Source of the DNA: Angiostrongylus vasorum
Taxonomy: Eukaryota; Nematoda; Chromadorea; Rhabditida; Metastrongylidae
Length of the DNA: 64,000 nucleotides
Reading direction: 5' to 3'
Assembly (NCBI GenBank): GCA_018806985.1
Contig: JADANN010000461.1
Location: forward strand, 1,674,001-1,738,000
Shown: positions 1-32,639 of the stretch, piece by piece
Numbering within the stretch: position 1 is the stretch's first letter
Layout of the letters: each line of letters opens with the position of its first letter
Made by a program: the position numbers and the translations under genes
Notes under the pieces: generated by a model
Told to the model about the DNA's origin: nothing
Database searches by the model: none
Seen by the model: the letters and a program-made list of their open reading frames with translations, nothing else

Positions 1-160
1 ACCCGATCAGCATTCAACGACGTTCATAATGAAAGGGAAATCCTCAAGCAACAGTCGAAGCCGCTCGTAAAAAGTCGGAGGACCTTTGTGGATGATGGAT
101 GCGATGGAACGAATCGAATACGAGAAGTGCTGGTAGCCACACAGCTGATATGAAAGGGGG
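1..160 (+). mobile_element. R4 SINE-like fragment
   Basis: The sequence matches the 3' two thirds of the R4 repeat seen complete at 9745-10020. Shared blocks include the 'AACGAATCGAATRCGAGAAG' stretch and the 'CAGCATTCWACRACGTTCAT' stretch. The tRNA-like head lies outside the window or is missing. It sits just upstream of the pmk-3-like gene. Confidence 0.7.
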
Positions 161-253
161 GTTTTAGAAAAAAAATGGAACTAATTCATTCGTTTCACTT
201 CCTTGTTCAAACATCCAGAAAACTTTTTACAGTTGCATTGTTCTGTTAGATCG

Positions 254-265
254 CACCTGTTTCAG
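254..265 (+). other. Putative spliced-leader acceptor of pmk-3-like gene
   Basis: A CCTGTTTCAG acceptor ends at 265, with no credible upstream coding exon, 12 bases before the ATG at 278. Nematode first genes in operons commonly receive a spliced leader at such a site. This is inferred from sequence only. Confidence 0.5.
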
Positions 266-277
266 ATTGACTGTGTT

Positions 278-3200
278 ATGACCCATGAAGAAGAAATATC
301 TGCAGAGTCGAGAGGTGAATTTGACAATGTCCTAAATAGTTTTAAGGAGAAATACCAGTTTTGCTGCTACATATGTATACAGAAGCACCGTGTTCAGAGC
401 CAATAACGGTGTCTCCAATGGAACCTGTGGGTACAGCAGTCACTAAGCCAGTTCAAATTCCCATTCAACGACGATTTAACTATGTCCCGGTTAACACAGT
501 AAATTTCGCTCTTCCTGAAGGCTATTCAACTTCTCGCGGTGATATCGAGTTTCTTGGGTCGGGTGCTTATGGTAATGTAATGTAAGTATCACCACGCTAC
601 TTTCTTGATAGCTGGAGTTCTCATTAACTTTTTGAACCACTGATTTAGAAATTACTTTTCAGCAAAACCATTGTAGAATGCCGGGACGGAGTTGTTCGAG
701 CTGTGGCGGTGAAAAAGTTCCGGGATCCTTTTTGTGACAGTCTCCAGGTTGTTATAAGTGTAATTGTTTCATCTTCTTTACCACAATTATGGTTATGGTT
801 AGCATTTTGTCTAGTATTTTTTATGCCTCTAAACGGTTTACCGCCTCATCATGGTTGGGAGATGTTCCGGGGTGTCGGGCTGCGATGTGTAGCGGACGAG
901 TTCGTCCACCGAGGAGGGTCTCCAAAGCTGTAGAGGAGTCCGGCGTTTCCATCAAGAAGCCCAGCTAAAAGTAAACCAATATTAGTACGAGGATTCACCA
1001 CCGTCCTGGTAGCAAACTAGTCGCATGATGGCAAAACTCCCTCTGGTCCACAAAGGTCGGCGATTGCCTGCACTGGTAACGACGTTGGGCAGATTTTGGC
1101 CAGGTTGACCTCGGGACTCCAGGAAATCACAATGGCCAGATCAGCAAAACTCCAAAAAAGTGGAAAATATGCTGGAGCCCGCACAACCAGTGAAGACAGG
1201 CCGTCAAAGTATCCAAGTAAGAGTAATAATTTCAGGCACGAATGATCTATCGTGAAATTAAGTTATTGCAAATAATGAGACATGATAGTGTGATTCGTGC
1301 AATCGATCTTTACACACCGGACAGTGTAGAACACGAGTTCAAAGACGTGTCAGTTTAATACATTTTGCGAGTTATCGAAGAAATTGAACTCTTGAACTGT
1401 TTTTTTCTTTCTTGATGTTTAGTTATGTCGTTACGGAGTTTGCTGGTGATAGTATTGTAAGAATATTGCATGATCAGAAAGTAACTGGAAGGACTCATAT
1501 CACTCCCGAGCACGTACCCTTTATTATCTATCAGCTTCTCAGAGCTTTAAAGTACATACACTCTGCAAATATTATTCATAGAGATCTGAAACCTGGAAAT
1601 ATGGCGTTGACCAGTGACAGTGACTTGACAGTGCTGGATTTTGGTATGGCACGATCGTTGAACCGTTCTGAAAGAACTCTAACACAATACGTTATGACCA
1701 GATGGTATCGTAGTCCAGAAGTCATTTATTGGAATATTGATGGCTACAACGAACAAGTTGATTATTTTCAGTATTTGGTTTCCTTTAATGACTTCACCAT
1801 GTTTTCTCTTTATGATTCTATCACTTTGTAAATAAACAAATAAATATGTATTCATATGGATAATTTTGGTCTTTTGCAACTCGTTATTTATAGCTGGCAT
1901 ATGTTGTTTATGAAATCTTCTGACCAACCTACTTGTAGTACAATATATTATGTATCTCTAATACTTATTAGGCCGTGTGTAGAGCAGTGGTCCGAAGCGC
2001 CGTACAGTACACATGGGATCGTTCCCTGCGCTTTAAGCCCTCCAAACCTTCTATCCCTCCTGGCTTAGCAAATTGGTGCCAGACTTGTCTGGGAGGATAG
2101 CAGCACTGGCTCAATACATAGATAGGCCACCGCGAGTCGTTGTAAAGGCTGGTTGTGCATTTAGTCGCCTACAACGAATGAAGTCGAACGCATAGAGCAT
2201 CCCTCAGGGCTTGATCAACGCCTAGAGCCTTATCCTTTATTTACTAGTTATTGTATTATATGCAGTGTATTATATATACTATACATACAAGTATACTTTA
2301 TATAAATTGGTATTTTAGTTGATTTGTGGTCAGTTGGCTGCATAACTGCAGAATTGATGTTTGGAGAACCGCTTTTTCCTGGAGAAGATAGTAAGTCGGC
2401 TTACTAACAAGTCCTTAGTCAGGAAGAAATATCTAATCCTTTCATATTTATTGTTGCGCATTTCCTACTGTTTTTAGCAAGTGCCCAGTATGAGATGATT
2501 ACGAAGTTATGTGGAAGTCCCGACGAAGATCTCATGAGGAAGGTAGTAGAAATCGATTTCTGTTTTCTAAGCTGTTTCTTCTCTTTTTTCGCAGTACTTG
2601 TTTTATTTATTGGGTTATAAAGTAGAATGGTTTATGACCGACATATTTCTAATGACACAGTGTTTGGTAGAACACTAGCGATATATGTGTCGAGCTTCCA
2701 GATCGAGGCAACAAGTCCTGCGACTCGTCGAGTAGTAGAATCTTATAAGCAATATAAACGGCAAGACTTTCGACAACGGTTCTCTGGGTATCCACCTTTA
2801 TTTGTGGATTTCCTTGATAAAATCCTTGTCCTTGATCCAGAAAAGAGGTACATACAACTTTTTTAATCATGGAAATGTCACAATGTTGTTATTGTAATCA
2901 CTCCCATATATCACAGTGTTTCACCCTTAGGCTTACCGTTGAATCATCACTTGCGCATCCGTACTTCGCCGATTATGTTGATGCTTCAGATGAGCCAGTA
3001 GCCACTACTTCATTTGATCTGAATGATAATCCAAGTAGGTCGAAGGACGAGTGGAAAGGTGAACACTGATTCATCATTCTATTTTTTATCGCTTTTTTTT
3101 GCTTGGAAAGAAAACCCTTAGAACCACCAACCATATACTTTAAATAGCTTGCCTTATCGTTGAAAATTTGGGCGCGTATAGCGCAGTGGTCGAAAGAGCC

Positions 3201-3994
3201 CTGCAATACATATGGAATCGATGCCTGTGCGCAAGTCTTACCAAACCTTCCACCTCTCCGGGGTCGGCAAATTGGTAGCAGACTTGTTTGAGACGACAGC
3301 CGCACTGACTCGATACATCGGTAGGCCACAGCCAGTCATTGTAAAGGCTAGATGTGCATTAGTCACCTCAAACGATGCTCGGAGGAGTCAAATCCAGGGC
3401 GTATCCCTCAGGCATTGATCAACGCCAAGGGCTTTATCCTTTATCCTTTTGTCCTTTTGTAGCTGAAAATTAAAAAGCTATAAATCTGTTCTAGAACTTC
3501 CATATTTTTTGCGTTTGCCAAATATTGAGCCTTTTTGTGCAGAGTAATCGTACTTTCATTGAGAACTTGTTCCATACTCTTAAGTATAGTTATCTTTATC
3601 CTATAAGGTAGTTTCTTTTTAAATTAGCTTTACTGACAAACTTGCTTGAGATTGTTGTAAGACCTGTTTTAGAATTATATAAAAATAGAAAGCCAACTGA
3701 GAGGAAGGCGAAACGGACGACTGCCACGGTGTAGTGGTGAACGCTCTAGCCCTGGGAAAGGGTAATAGCGCGTTCGTTCTCCACCATAGACACCTGCGGT
3801 CCGGAGTTTTGCAAATACCTCAGCATTATTGCGGTTGTATCACACATAATGCCATCCCGTGAAAAGTTGTAATAGGCAATAAATAAGAAACTTGGCATTG
3901 TTTTTGAGTTGTTTTAGGCATTATATGGCAGGAAATACAGAACTTTGTGGGTGACGAGATTTCGCCCAAAATCCCTTCGAATGGAAACTGTTGA
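278..3994 (+). CDS. pmk-3: p38 MAP kinase, PMK-3-like (TQY type)
   Basis: This is a serine/threonine kinase of the p38 MAPK family. Proposed exons are 278-314, 359-581, 663-747, 1236-1348, 1423-1757, 2319-2390, 2478-2542, 2702-2847, 2931-3058 and 3918-3994. Joined, they give 1281 nt (426 aa) ending at TGA in one frame. Visible motifs are the P-loop GSGAYG, VAVKKF with the ATP lysine, [11 protein letters not shown] and the activation motif TQY at 1682-1690, where ordinary p38 has TGY, followed by [10 protein letters not shown]. The gatekeeper is Thr (1433-1435). TQY and the long N-terminus match what is known of C. elegans PMK-3, which acts with DLK-1 and MKK-4 in axons. Exon 1 and its 44-bp intron are less certain than the kinase core. 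The 1757/2319 intron lacks a GT donor (see findings). It heads the three-kinase cluster. Confidence 0.93.
834..1224 (+). mobile_element. R3 repeat in pmk-3-like intron 3
   Basis: An R3 copy begins at 'GGTTTACCGCCTCATC' and ends in the tail 'AAGTATCCAAGTAAG'. Its 3' end lies about 11 bases from the acceptor of the next exon at 1235. Confidence 0.85.
1972..2246 (+). mobile_element. R1 tRNA-derived SINE in pmk-3-like intron 5
   Basis: The head carries an A-box-like 'TAGAGCAGTGGTCCG' and a B-box-like 'GGGATCGTTCCC'. The R1 body motif 'TCTGGGAGGATAGCAGCACT' follows, and the copy ends in the typical CTTTATCC tail. Confidence 0.9.
3170..3460 (+). mobile_element. R1 tRNA-derived SINE in pmk-3-like last intron
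   Basis: A full-length R1 copy starts at GGGCGCG, carries the A box 'TAGCGCAGTGGTCG' and the B box 'GGAATCGATGCC', and ends in (TTTATCC)n. A TGAAAATT block occurs on both sides and may be the target duplication. Confidence 0.92.
3690..3915 (+). mobile_element. R2 tRNA-like SINE in pmk-3-like last intron
   Basis: This R2 copy shows the 'GTGGTGAACGC' head, the 'GGAAAGGGTAATAGCGCGTT' block and the 'GAGTTTTGCAAATACCTCAG' body. It ends directly before the last-exon acceptor at 3917. Confidence 0.88.
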
Positions 3995-4473
3995 TCCAGA
4001 TCTAATTAATGTCGATTTCTTATCACTATCACTCTTTCACTAACTGATTCCAGTGTGAATGAAGCATTAGATGTCTTAAGTTATTTTGATTGTCCTTCCA
4101 AAGGAGTTGGCATTCTGTGAGACTCATGTGATACATAGTACATGTGATTGGTTTTCATTTGTCTACTAATCATGTTTTCATGTGAAATCGATTTATATGT
4201 TTACTACGTTGTAGAAATCATTCAGTACGTGTTGGAAATGGATGGTACGTTTCTTTATTGGACGGAAAGCTCTAAGAGTTTATATTGTCATTGTTTTCAC
4301 AATTTTTGCTCACATTTGTACCACAAAAAGTTTATGGACAGTGCTTGTGAATCCACATAAATGTTTCACATATTTCTTCGTCTTCTCGAACAGGTTACAC
4401 CCTTACAGTATTTGACTTGCGGTATTGATATAAGGGAATTTCTATGATAGTAAACATGTAACTATGTGTCTTC

Positions 4474-4750
4474 CCCACGGTTTACCGCCTCATCGTAGCT
4501 GGGAGGTGTTCTTGGGTGTCGTGCTGCGATGTGCAGCGGAGGGATCCATCCCCCCAACGGGATCTCCGAAGCTGAGAGGGGGGTCCGGTGTTTCCGTCAG
4601 GAAGCTCAGCTAGGAGTAAAACAATACCACGATCCATCATCGTCCTGGTGTGGAACTAGTCGCAAGCTGGCAAATTTCCCTTTGATTCACAAAGGCGGGA
4701 GCTGCTTGAGATGGTGACGACCTAGAGCAGAGTTTGGTTAGCCTGACTTT
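4474..4750 (+). mobile_element. R3 repeat, 3'-truncated
   Basis: It starts with 'GGTTTACCGCCTCATCG' and runs through the 'CACAAAGGCGGGAGCTGC' segment but lacks the usual tail. It lies between the pmk-3-like stop codon and the pmk-2-like gene. Confidence 0.85.
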
Positions 4751-5668
4751 TCGTCTTTTACTGAAGTCGTAGGAAATGTATTCAAGTTCAAAGGAAGTCG
4801 TCCTGGGAATGGTTTGGGATTCTGTCATGTTTTTCAGTCATTCTATCATGTGGGAGGGATCTTCGTTACTTTAAGAGTGATCCTATATGAAATCGTAACA
4901 TTGCCCCCAGCTAAGAGTTCCGTCTTTTGGTTTTTTCTTACATTCAGTATCAAGGAAGGGAGGTTGGAGCAAGACAATGCTTCTCGTAAACAAGGAGGAC
5001 TTATGTTTGACCTAGAATGTCAGGCAATGGCTTTCATTCCGCCGATTGCAAATGCGTGAGATTGGCGCTCAAGATCTTCAAGGCACGAAGGGATGTACTT
5101 CAATGCGGCTGAACAAACGACTAGGAAAGGCACCAAGGTGTAGACGGTCAACAGATGCGTACTAATCGTATTCGTATGCTGTAGGTATAGAGAATATTCC
5201 GAAGGATCCCAGAGAATCCCCTTCTTTTGGGTTCCTCGCAATATTCTATGCACCTGCTTCATACAAACATAATCAGGGCACACTTGACCGTCTCCAGAAG
5301 GACCTATGTTGTTTTCTTTGACATTGATCATTTCTACACTTTTGTTAACTGTATGGAATGCCGAAGACGTACGAGTAATAAATCCAAGACAATAGAACGT
5401 GACCGGAAGGGAGAACTAGATGTATTTATTCCGTAACCATCCTGTAGACGTGGAAGATCTTGGTGTCTCTAGTACTCCTTGTGTTAAAATAGTTTCTTTC
5501 TCGACAATGAATATGCTTAGAGTGGTAATTGTAAGCCAGCATTTTAGTTCATATAAGCAACTTCGAGGCGTTATGGATTGGAGTGAACAGTTTTATTTTT
5601 ACATGGTAGAGCATGGAAGCTTTCCTTTACGAAGCTCATCCACTGGCCGTTGAGACTGTCCCAAGGAT
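4751..5668. other. Intergenic stretch, no gene recognised
   Basis: Open frames of 60-100 codons occur on both strands here, but none shows a known domain, and splice signals do not link them into a convincing model. The space between the pmk-3-like and pmk-2-like genes (about 1.8 kb) is much longer than a typical C. elegans operon gap. Confidence 0.5.
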
Positions 5669-5785
5669 ATGAACTGTCCGGTGCGTAGGACCGTAGGTTC
5701 TGCTGAACCGGGAGTGTTCTTTGCGAACATTGGACCACCACCGCCAGAATTTCCTCCACCGACAGGATTTCATGAGGCTCGTTGA
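5669..5785 (+). other. Small proline-rich ORF or pmk-2 5' exon
   Basis: An ATG at 5669 opens 38 codons that include 'GPPPPEFPPPTGFHEAR' before TGA at 5783. The pmk-2-like gene needs an upstream coding exon. A GTAGGT donor at 5693 after ATG plus seven codons would join in phase 0 to the acceptor at 5839. Alternatively the whole ORF is the end of an unrecognised upstream exon, or chance. Nothing here decides between these. Confidence 0.25.
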
Positions 5786-5839
5786 ACATTTTCTACTTTT
5801 TTTTCTTTGTTTTCTTAGGCATGAAGAGTTCATCTTCAG

Positions 5840-21550
<15,711 letters not shown>

Positions 21551-22693
21551 TTGTTACCATCCATAGGTTTGTTTAGTTACCCGAGTTAGCGTAAGGCACA
21601 TAGCAGCATTTGCTTTGTGTAATGCTTTCTAGTGCTTACATATTTTACTTATAGAGTATATTCGTCTACTGCTCTTCAATTAGTATGTCTATTGTGCGCT
21701 GTTAAGCGCAAAAGTAACTAAAGTGATAGAAATGATTTTGTAAGAACGTTTAAAAACTGCCGTTCAATAATTGTATCATGTTTTTTAGCAGTCTTTTAGA
21801 TTTTGAGAACTACCTTAAGGAGTTTTGCCGTTTGTCGTTTACCGTAAGAAAATGTTCTGTAATATTTTAAGTATCAGGAACGGATATCTTTCGAAGGTTT
21901 CCTTCATATTCTCTTGCTCTGAGGTCTGCAGTTAGTCTGTTTAGTGTTTAGAAGTTTTTTTTTCGCACTGTTTTTGGCGGAATTTGTAGAGTTGTTTGTG
22001 AGCAATATATGTAAAAAGTAATCATTTATACTTAGCTCTTTAGATCTTAGAGTATGAGTTATTAAAGATTGTCCCTGTATTTTTATATTTTCTACCACTT
22101 TTTTTTTGAGAGGATTTGTAGAAAGTTACCATACTTTCATAGATATGTGAGGTTCGGATACATTTCTTATGCAAATTTGTACCAAAGAACTGAGTCAAGT
22201 CCATTTTTTTGTCTAGCATATGCTTTATAACCTCTAGTATTTGTATTTACCGAGATTCTTTCCACTCCAGCTAATGCATTCCGTTCAATTCATACCAAAT
22301 TCTCTTCTCATTGAATATTCTCGTTCATTATCGTTTCTGTGACCGTGTCACTAGTATTCAGCTACTGCTTTATCAGGACAATCCTCTTACTCGTAAACAT
22401 TTTCTTCTAGCCGGTTGGCATTTGATCTCCCTAAAAAAGTACTGGTTATCCATGTTTCTCAGATCTCATTTCGAAGTATTCGGTGACAATTTACCTGAAC
22501 AATAAACTTTCAAGAAGTAGTTTTCATGTGAAATTTGGTCTGAGGTATTACCGTACCATCAAATTTCTTTTTATAGACCCGTGGAAAGTTTCTTGATTTG
22601 CCTTTTATCAGTGTTTTGTTTTTTTTCTCGCCTCACTCATTTTTTTTTCAGTTATCATTTTTCTACTGTTTTATTTTAAGTTTTCATTGTAGG
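21551..22693. other. Intergenic region between pmk-2-like and pmk-1-like genes
   Basis: This 1.1-kb stretch of AT-rich DNA shows no gene or repeat I recognise. Open frames are short and lack domains. T-rich runs lie just before the next gene's acceptor. Confidence 0.6.
22676..22692 (+). other. Putative spliced-leader acceptor of pmk-1-like gene
   Basis: A T-rich tract ends in TTTTCATTGTAG at 22692, and the ATG follows after one base (22694). This fits trans-splicing of a downstream operon gene. Confidence 0.65.
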
Positions 22694-28060
<5,367 letters not shown>

Positions 28061-30540
28061 CCGTAGTGGACGAGATTCGTTACCTTCCTTTGGTGATACT
28101 TTCCTGCTTCTCAGACGTCTCACATAGGAGCCGATCATAGGCGGACTACATTCACTCTAATCACTCTAACAGTCCCGTTTCTCTATAGTTGTGGAGATTG
28201 ATTAGCCATATATATATATATATATTCCACAGATGGACCATGCTACCCAAGGTAGCATTTGTGTGGAAGAGCTTTCTGAAAGAATCACATTACATTTCTA
28301 GGAGCTTGATTCGTTGACACTTTATACATTGAGAGAGTATATTGAAATTTTAATTAGTATTAATCGAGTTTATGTCATCATGTTGTAGAGAGCCAAATTG
28401 TGGTTGTGACTGTAACGAAACAGTGTCAGGATAACCGATTAGTAAAAAAGGGAGATTGTGTGTCGCATCCTTTCCATCCAGTCAGAACAGGCCGAACAGT
28501 AGTTTCGTTTTGTTTTGGTTGACGAATGAGTTTCTCTATTGTATAAAAGCGCGTTATTATTGCTAGAAAGCGATACATACTTAACCCCGTTTATTTTCTA
28601 ATGTGTGCATATTTTTCCCCAAAAGCCTATTGCAAAATGTGTTCTAGACGTGGTTGGCTTTGAGATCACGTATAACTTGATTTTGATGCCTGTCTTGCCT
28701 CCTTTCCTTAATTAACCTGTAGTAAGTCTTCTTTTGGCGATTTGTTAAGGCATAGGTCTTATTGATGTTTATGGGACGTTAAATCTTATGCGGGAGTTTA
28801 AAAACATCTAAACTTATGTGATGTACACATTTTGCCAAACCCTGATATCGTGATTTTTTTCGTCGTGGAAACCTGACCTCTCCACTCTCTATTTTAGACA
28901 TTTTCCCACATTTTTTCCCTACTGTTCTCATTCGAAGTTATATGGTAATAGGCTACTGCCTGGTACTGTAGTTTGTAAAACGTTTGGGGAAATGTATGTA
29001 CGCATGGTATTCGCCGAATTACTGCTCAATAACAGAAAGTATATCGTATGTATTCATGTTTATTTCCGATCCGACTTTATAATACAGACCGTGCTTGTTT
29101 GCTGGGCTAAACATGACCTTTTATAACCACGCGGTCTATGAATTAGCTAGAAAGGTTTATTTCAGCGAATTCAAATGTAGCTGTTCTTGATCACATTGAG
29201 AGGTTTCTACTCCTTAATAGTGTGATAAAAAGCTAGGTTCATATGTTCTTTGATAGCCATAACTACATTGTGGTCAGTACTGTGTGAGATCTGATACTTA
29301 TCCTAGTCCAGATTACGTTGATTTTATTGTATTTGTGATTATTTGCATATAAATGAATTTAAATGTTTCTTGATATTAAATGTTGGAAAATTGCATTCCC
29401 TAGTGATGAGGTAGGTGATAGAGCGGCCCTTTTTGTTTTACTCATTCTTCTACTTGTTTGCACATCCATTAAGAACAACGGGTTACTAAACATACAGTGC
29501 CTTTTTAGAGGAAGTGGCATGTTCACGATGATTTATGGGATTTTCGCATGTTTTAGCTATGATGGCCCTCCTTGCTTGAAGCATAGGGTGAAGCCCTTCT
29601 CTGGTTGTCGGTGTCGTTTGTCGTCAAATTATTCAGACAGGAATGAGGTGTCTGTGGTCGTACTGTAATTAAATCCTTCCTAGATCTTGATAGTACTGAG
29701 TAGTTTAGGATGGTTGTCACAGTTCAAAAGACAGACGTCCTGTAGAGCTCGACATGTTTGGAGAGTTTTCTCTGCAGCATCTCTTTTTATCATTAGTTTG
29801 CCACATATATTTAGTCGACACAAGGTGTGCCATCCTTGTCCTACCTCGATACTATGGGACAAGGCTTCTTCGCCTGGTGGCTGATAATGAGACCCTTTCT
29901 GAACCGTTCAGGCGTGGCTATCGCAACACCATTATCTTGGATGCTGACTGCGTTTCACCTTTTTCTATTTAGGCCACTAAGTCGCTTTTTCATGAAATTC
30001 CTCCATATGTCATTAACCAACCATTTCATCTGATGCAACTGTTGGTACGCATTTTCTGCGAAACTCGGATGTTTCATCAAGCACCTACTCCAGAGCGCAT
30101 TTAAGTGGACTTCTGAACAATTATCCCATTTGTTTGGATGGCATCGTTGTAGTCATCACATCCACCTTAATGTCATGTGCTAATCACGGTCCTAACAATC
30201 ACCACTAAGGTAAGGGTACTACAACCTTAAATGCTCTACTTTACAGTTTTACTACGTTAGTCTCATTTTAGTGTTGTTGCAAGGTAAAGTTGTGATAAGT
30301 CCACATGCGTCTTCTAATAAGTCGACCTATCCGCACTGTTGTTATAGGCTCACACGTTTTCCAATATGTCAAACTTCTGTATTTGGGCCGTTTATTTTTA
30401 CTATGTTTAGCTTTTTTGACACCTAAGTCTAGCTCGCTGAGCTCTGAACGTGGGGGGCTGGGTATACACATGGGTAGCTTGCCAGTCTCTTCCAGAGTAG
30501 ACATGGAGCTTACTTGTTGCAGGCGATTTCCATTCGTCTC
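28061..30540. other. pmk-1-like 3' flank, no gene recognised
   Basis: AT-rich sequence with a (TA)10 run near 28207-28226. A 101-codon open frame at 29363-29668 and overlapping frames at 29.68-30.03 kb have no recognisable domain. I saw no clear AATAAA signal close to the stop codon. Confidence 0.6.
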
Positions 30541-30547
30541 CCATATA

Positions 30548-32460
30548 CTTCTCTGTCACTTTATTGCAGGGTTTGAGCTCGAAACTCACCAAGACACGTC
30601 CGTCTTCGGAAACACTGGAGCTGATACGTCAACATGGAATCGCACGAGCCACAGGCAACCGTCAACTCACTTTCGAACCTGTAAAACAATCCAGGCGGGC
30701 AGTTAAAGAAGATGTTAAAGAGGGAACTGCGGAGGCTATGATCGAAGCTGCAGAGGCTGGGAAGAGCATTCGCAAAGCCCACCGAAAATTTGCCAATTAC
30801 AAAACGAAGATGACTGCACTCCGATGCCTTGATGTAGCAGTTACAGCATCCACAATAGCAATGAAGAAAATCGTTCACTATTAGTACTCGGATCTCTTCA
30901 ATAGCCACGTCCTCCCTGCCTTCATATGAAACAAAGGAGGATAGTTATGTCGTCACACCAGTTCTTCCTCCCGGATTCCAAGATACTACTTCTTTGGTGA
31001 AGAATCAAACAATACCTTTCAGGACAGGATAAGATTTGTCCTCCTGCCTTCATATGAAACAAAGGAGGATGGATATGTCGTCACACCAGTTCTTCCTCCC
31101 GAAGTCCAAGAGACTATTTCTTTGGTGAAGAATCAAACAACACCTTTCAGGACAGGATAAGATTTGAATTCCTGAAAAATATTTCGCCAGTCCTCAACAA
31201 CACACTAGCTCGGCTCTTCACAAATTGCCTGTCGGAATGCAAAGTTTCCATTCAGTGGAAGAGTAACAAGACTCCGGCTTGCTCACATTGATTTAGAAAA
31301 AACACGATATTGTCAATCATCGCCCACTCTCCTTGTTGTATGTCGTCTATAAACATTTCACTCGAGTCATCCTGAACAGGATTGACAGAACACTGGACGA
31401 GGGAAACGAGGGATGGCCGTATGAGCAAGCAGGATTTCGAAGGGGCTTCGGTACGAAGAACCACATCCATAGGAGAACAAGACTCGATTGAAGCATCGTC
31501 GGAGGACAAGAGACCACTCTGCCTTACTTTCATCAATCTAAGGAAAGCTTTCGATTAAGTTGAGATTGAAGTGGTCATGGAGGTCCTAGGCAGCCAGTCC
31601 TTTTCTACTCAATATGTAATGATTTTTCGTGAGCTACGCTTTGGTGATAACATCATCTTATAAAACCACGCATTAGCTAGGTGGAACGAATGGTGACCGA
31701 CTTTCACAACACTTGTGGAATTATTGCTCTTCAACTAAATCTCACAAAAACGATGTCCAGGAAGAACGGATGGGTTTCGCATGCCGCATTCATACTTAAT
31801 GGAATGAATGTCTCAGAGTGCTCTATCAACGTCTACGTAGATAAGGAAGTGAAAATGATAAACGACTAAGCTACAGACTTCAGCGGGGGAGAAACGAGCA
31901 GGAGCTTGGTGAGCATTCAGGAGCATCGAGGATGCAGTGAGGAGAACAAAGTACGCCCGACTTCGTGCCCTCCGTTCCGACTACACTGTTCTCCTTACCT
32001 TAACATTTGCTTCAGAAACCTCGTTGCTACGTAATTAAGATGAAAATCCACTCAGTGTTACAGAACAAGCTGTCGAAAGGACGATGCTAGAAATATCCTG
32101 TATCACGTATGTAAGCGAAGGGATTTCCTAGCTCCAACGTATGTCAACGAACAAAAAATCAAAGATGCCTTCCTATAAACCAAACTGTTAAGTGGGCCGG
32201 ACACGTAATGCATATGAACGACAATCGATGGACAGCGCGTTTAGCGACTGGATTCTTCGTAATGTCAAAGGCACAGCATGAAGACCACCTTCACGAAAAC
32301 TCTACAGGAAAGATATGATGCTCAGTGAGCTTCTAGAGCAAGCAGAACCTGCGGGCTACTTTTCGAAGACTCCGTAATTCCGACTGGTGAAAAACGTCCC
32401 GAGACTCTTATCCCTAATGTTCGACATGAGAAAGAAAGTAAAAGAGAAGCACAGTTCTAG
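30548..32460 (+). mobile_element. RTE retrotransposon relic (type A)
   Basis: The + strand frames, broken by many stops, encode RTE RT text in order: 'TLELIRQHGIARATGNRQL', EAGKSIRKAHRKFANYKTKM, PLSLLYVVYKHFTRVILNRI, LDEG with EQAGFRRGF, NLTKTM, a SECSINVYVDKEV region, and the C-terminal KWAGHVMHMNDNRW. The 5' endonuclease part is absent. Part of it (about 30920-31158) is duplicated in tandem. It is non-functional. Confidence 0.9.
30920..31158 (+). repeat. 119-bp tandem duplication inside RTE relic
   Basis: Two near-identical consecutive copies begin at 'CTTCATATGAAACAAAGGAG' and run to 'GGACAGGATAAGATTTG'. They differ at only a few positions, so the duplication is younger than the element's decay. 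Confidence 0.9.
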
Positions 32461-32639
32461 AACCCAACAGTGTTATAGCTGAATTCCTTTGAGCTGAAAG
32501 CTTTAAACGACATGCACCTTTGAATAAATATATGATAACAAGTATTTAAAATGGAAACATCCTGTGCTAGTGGAGGACGTCGCGAGCGAGCATCGTGCTC
32601 AAGAGAGGTGATCGAAGAGATCTTGGTAAAATCGTTCAA

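Noticed and set aside
1756..2323. Transposon insertion with 7-bp target duplication (AGTTGAT) in a pmk-3-like exon
   Set aside because: The interrupted position coincides exactly with introns in both other kinases, so it is an old intron; the repeat is more likely coincidence or loss of a donor base.
29363..30033. Secreted or membrane protein gene downstream of pmk-1
   Set aside because: Several overlapping frames exist on both strands, none has a domain, and no splice set links them.
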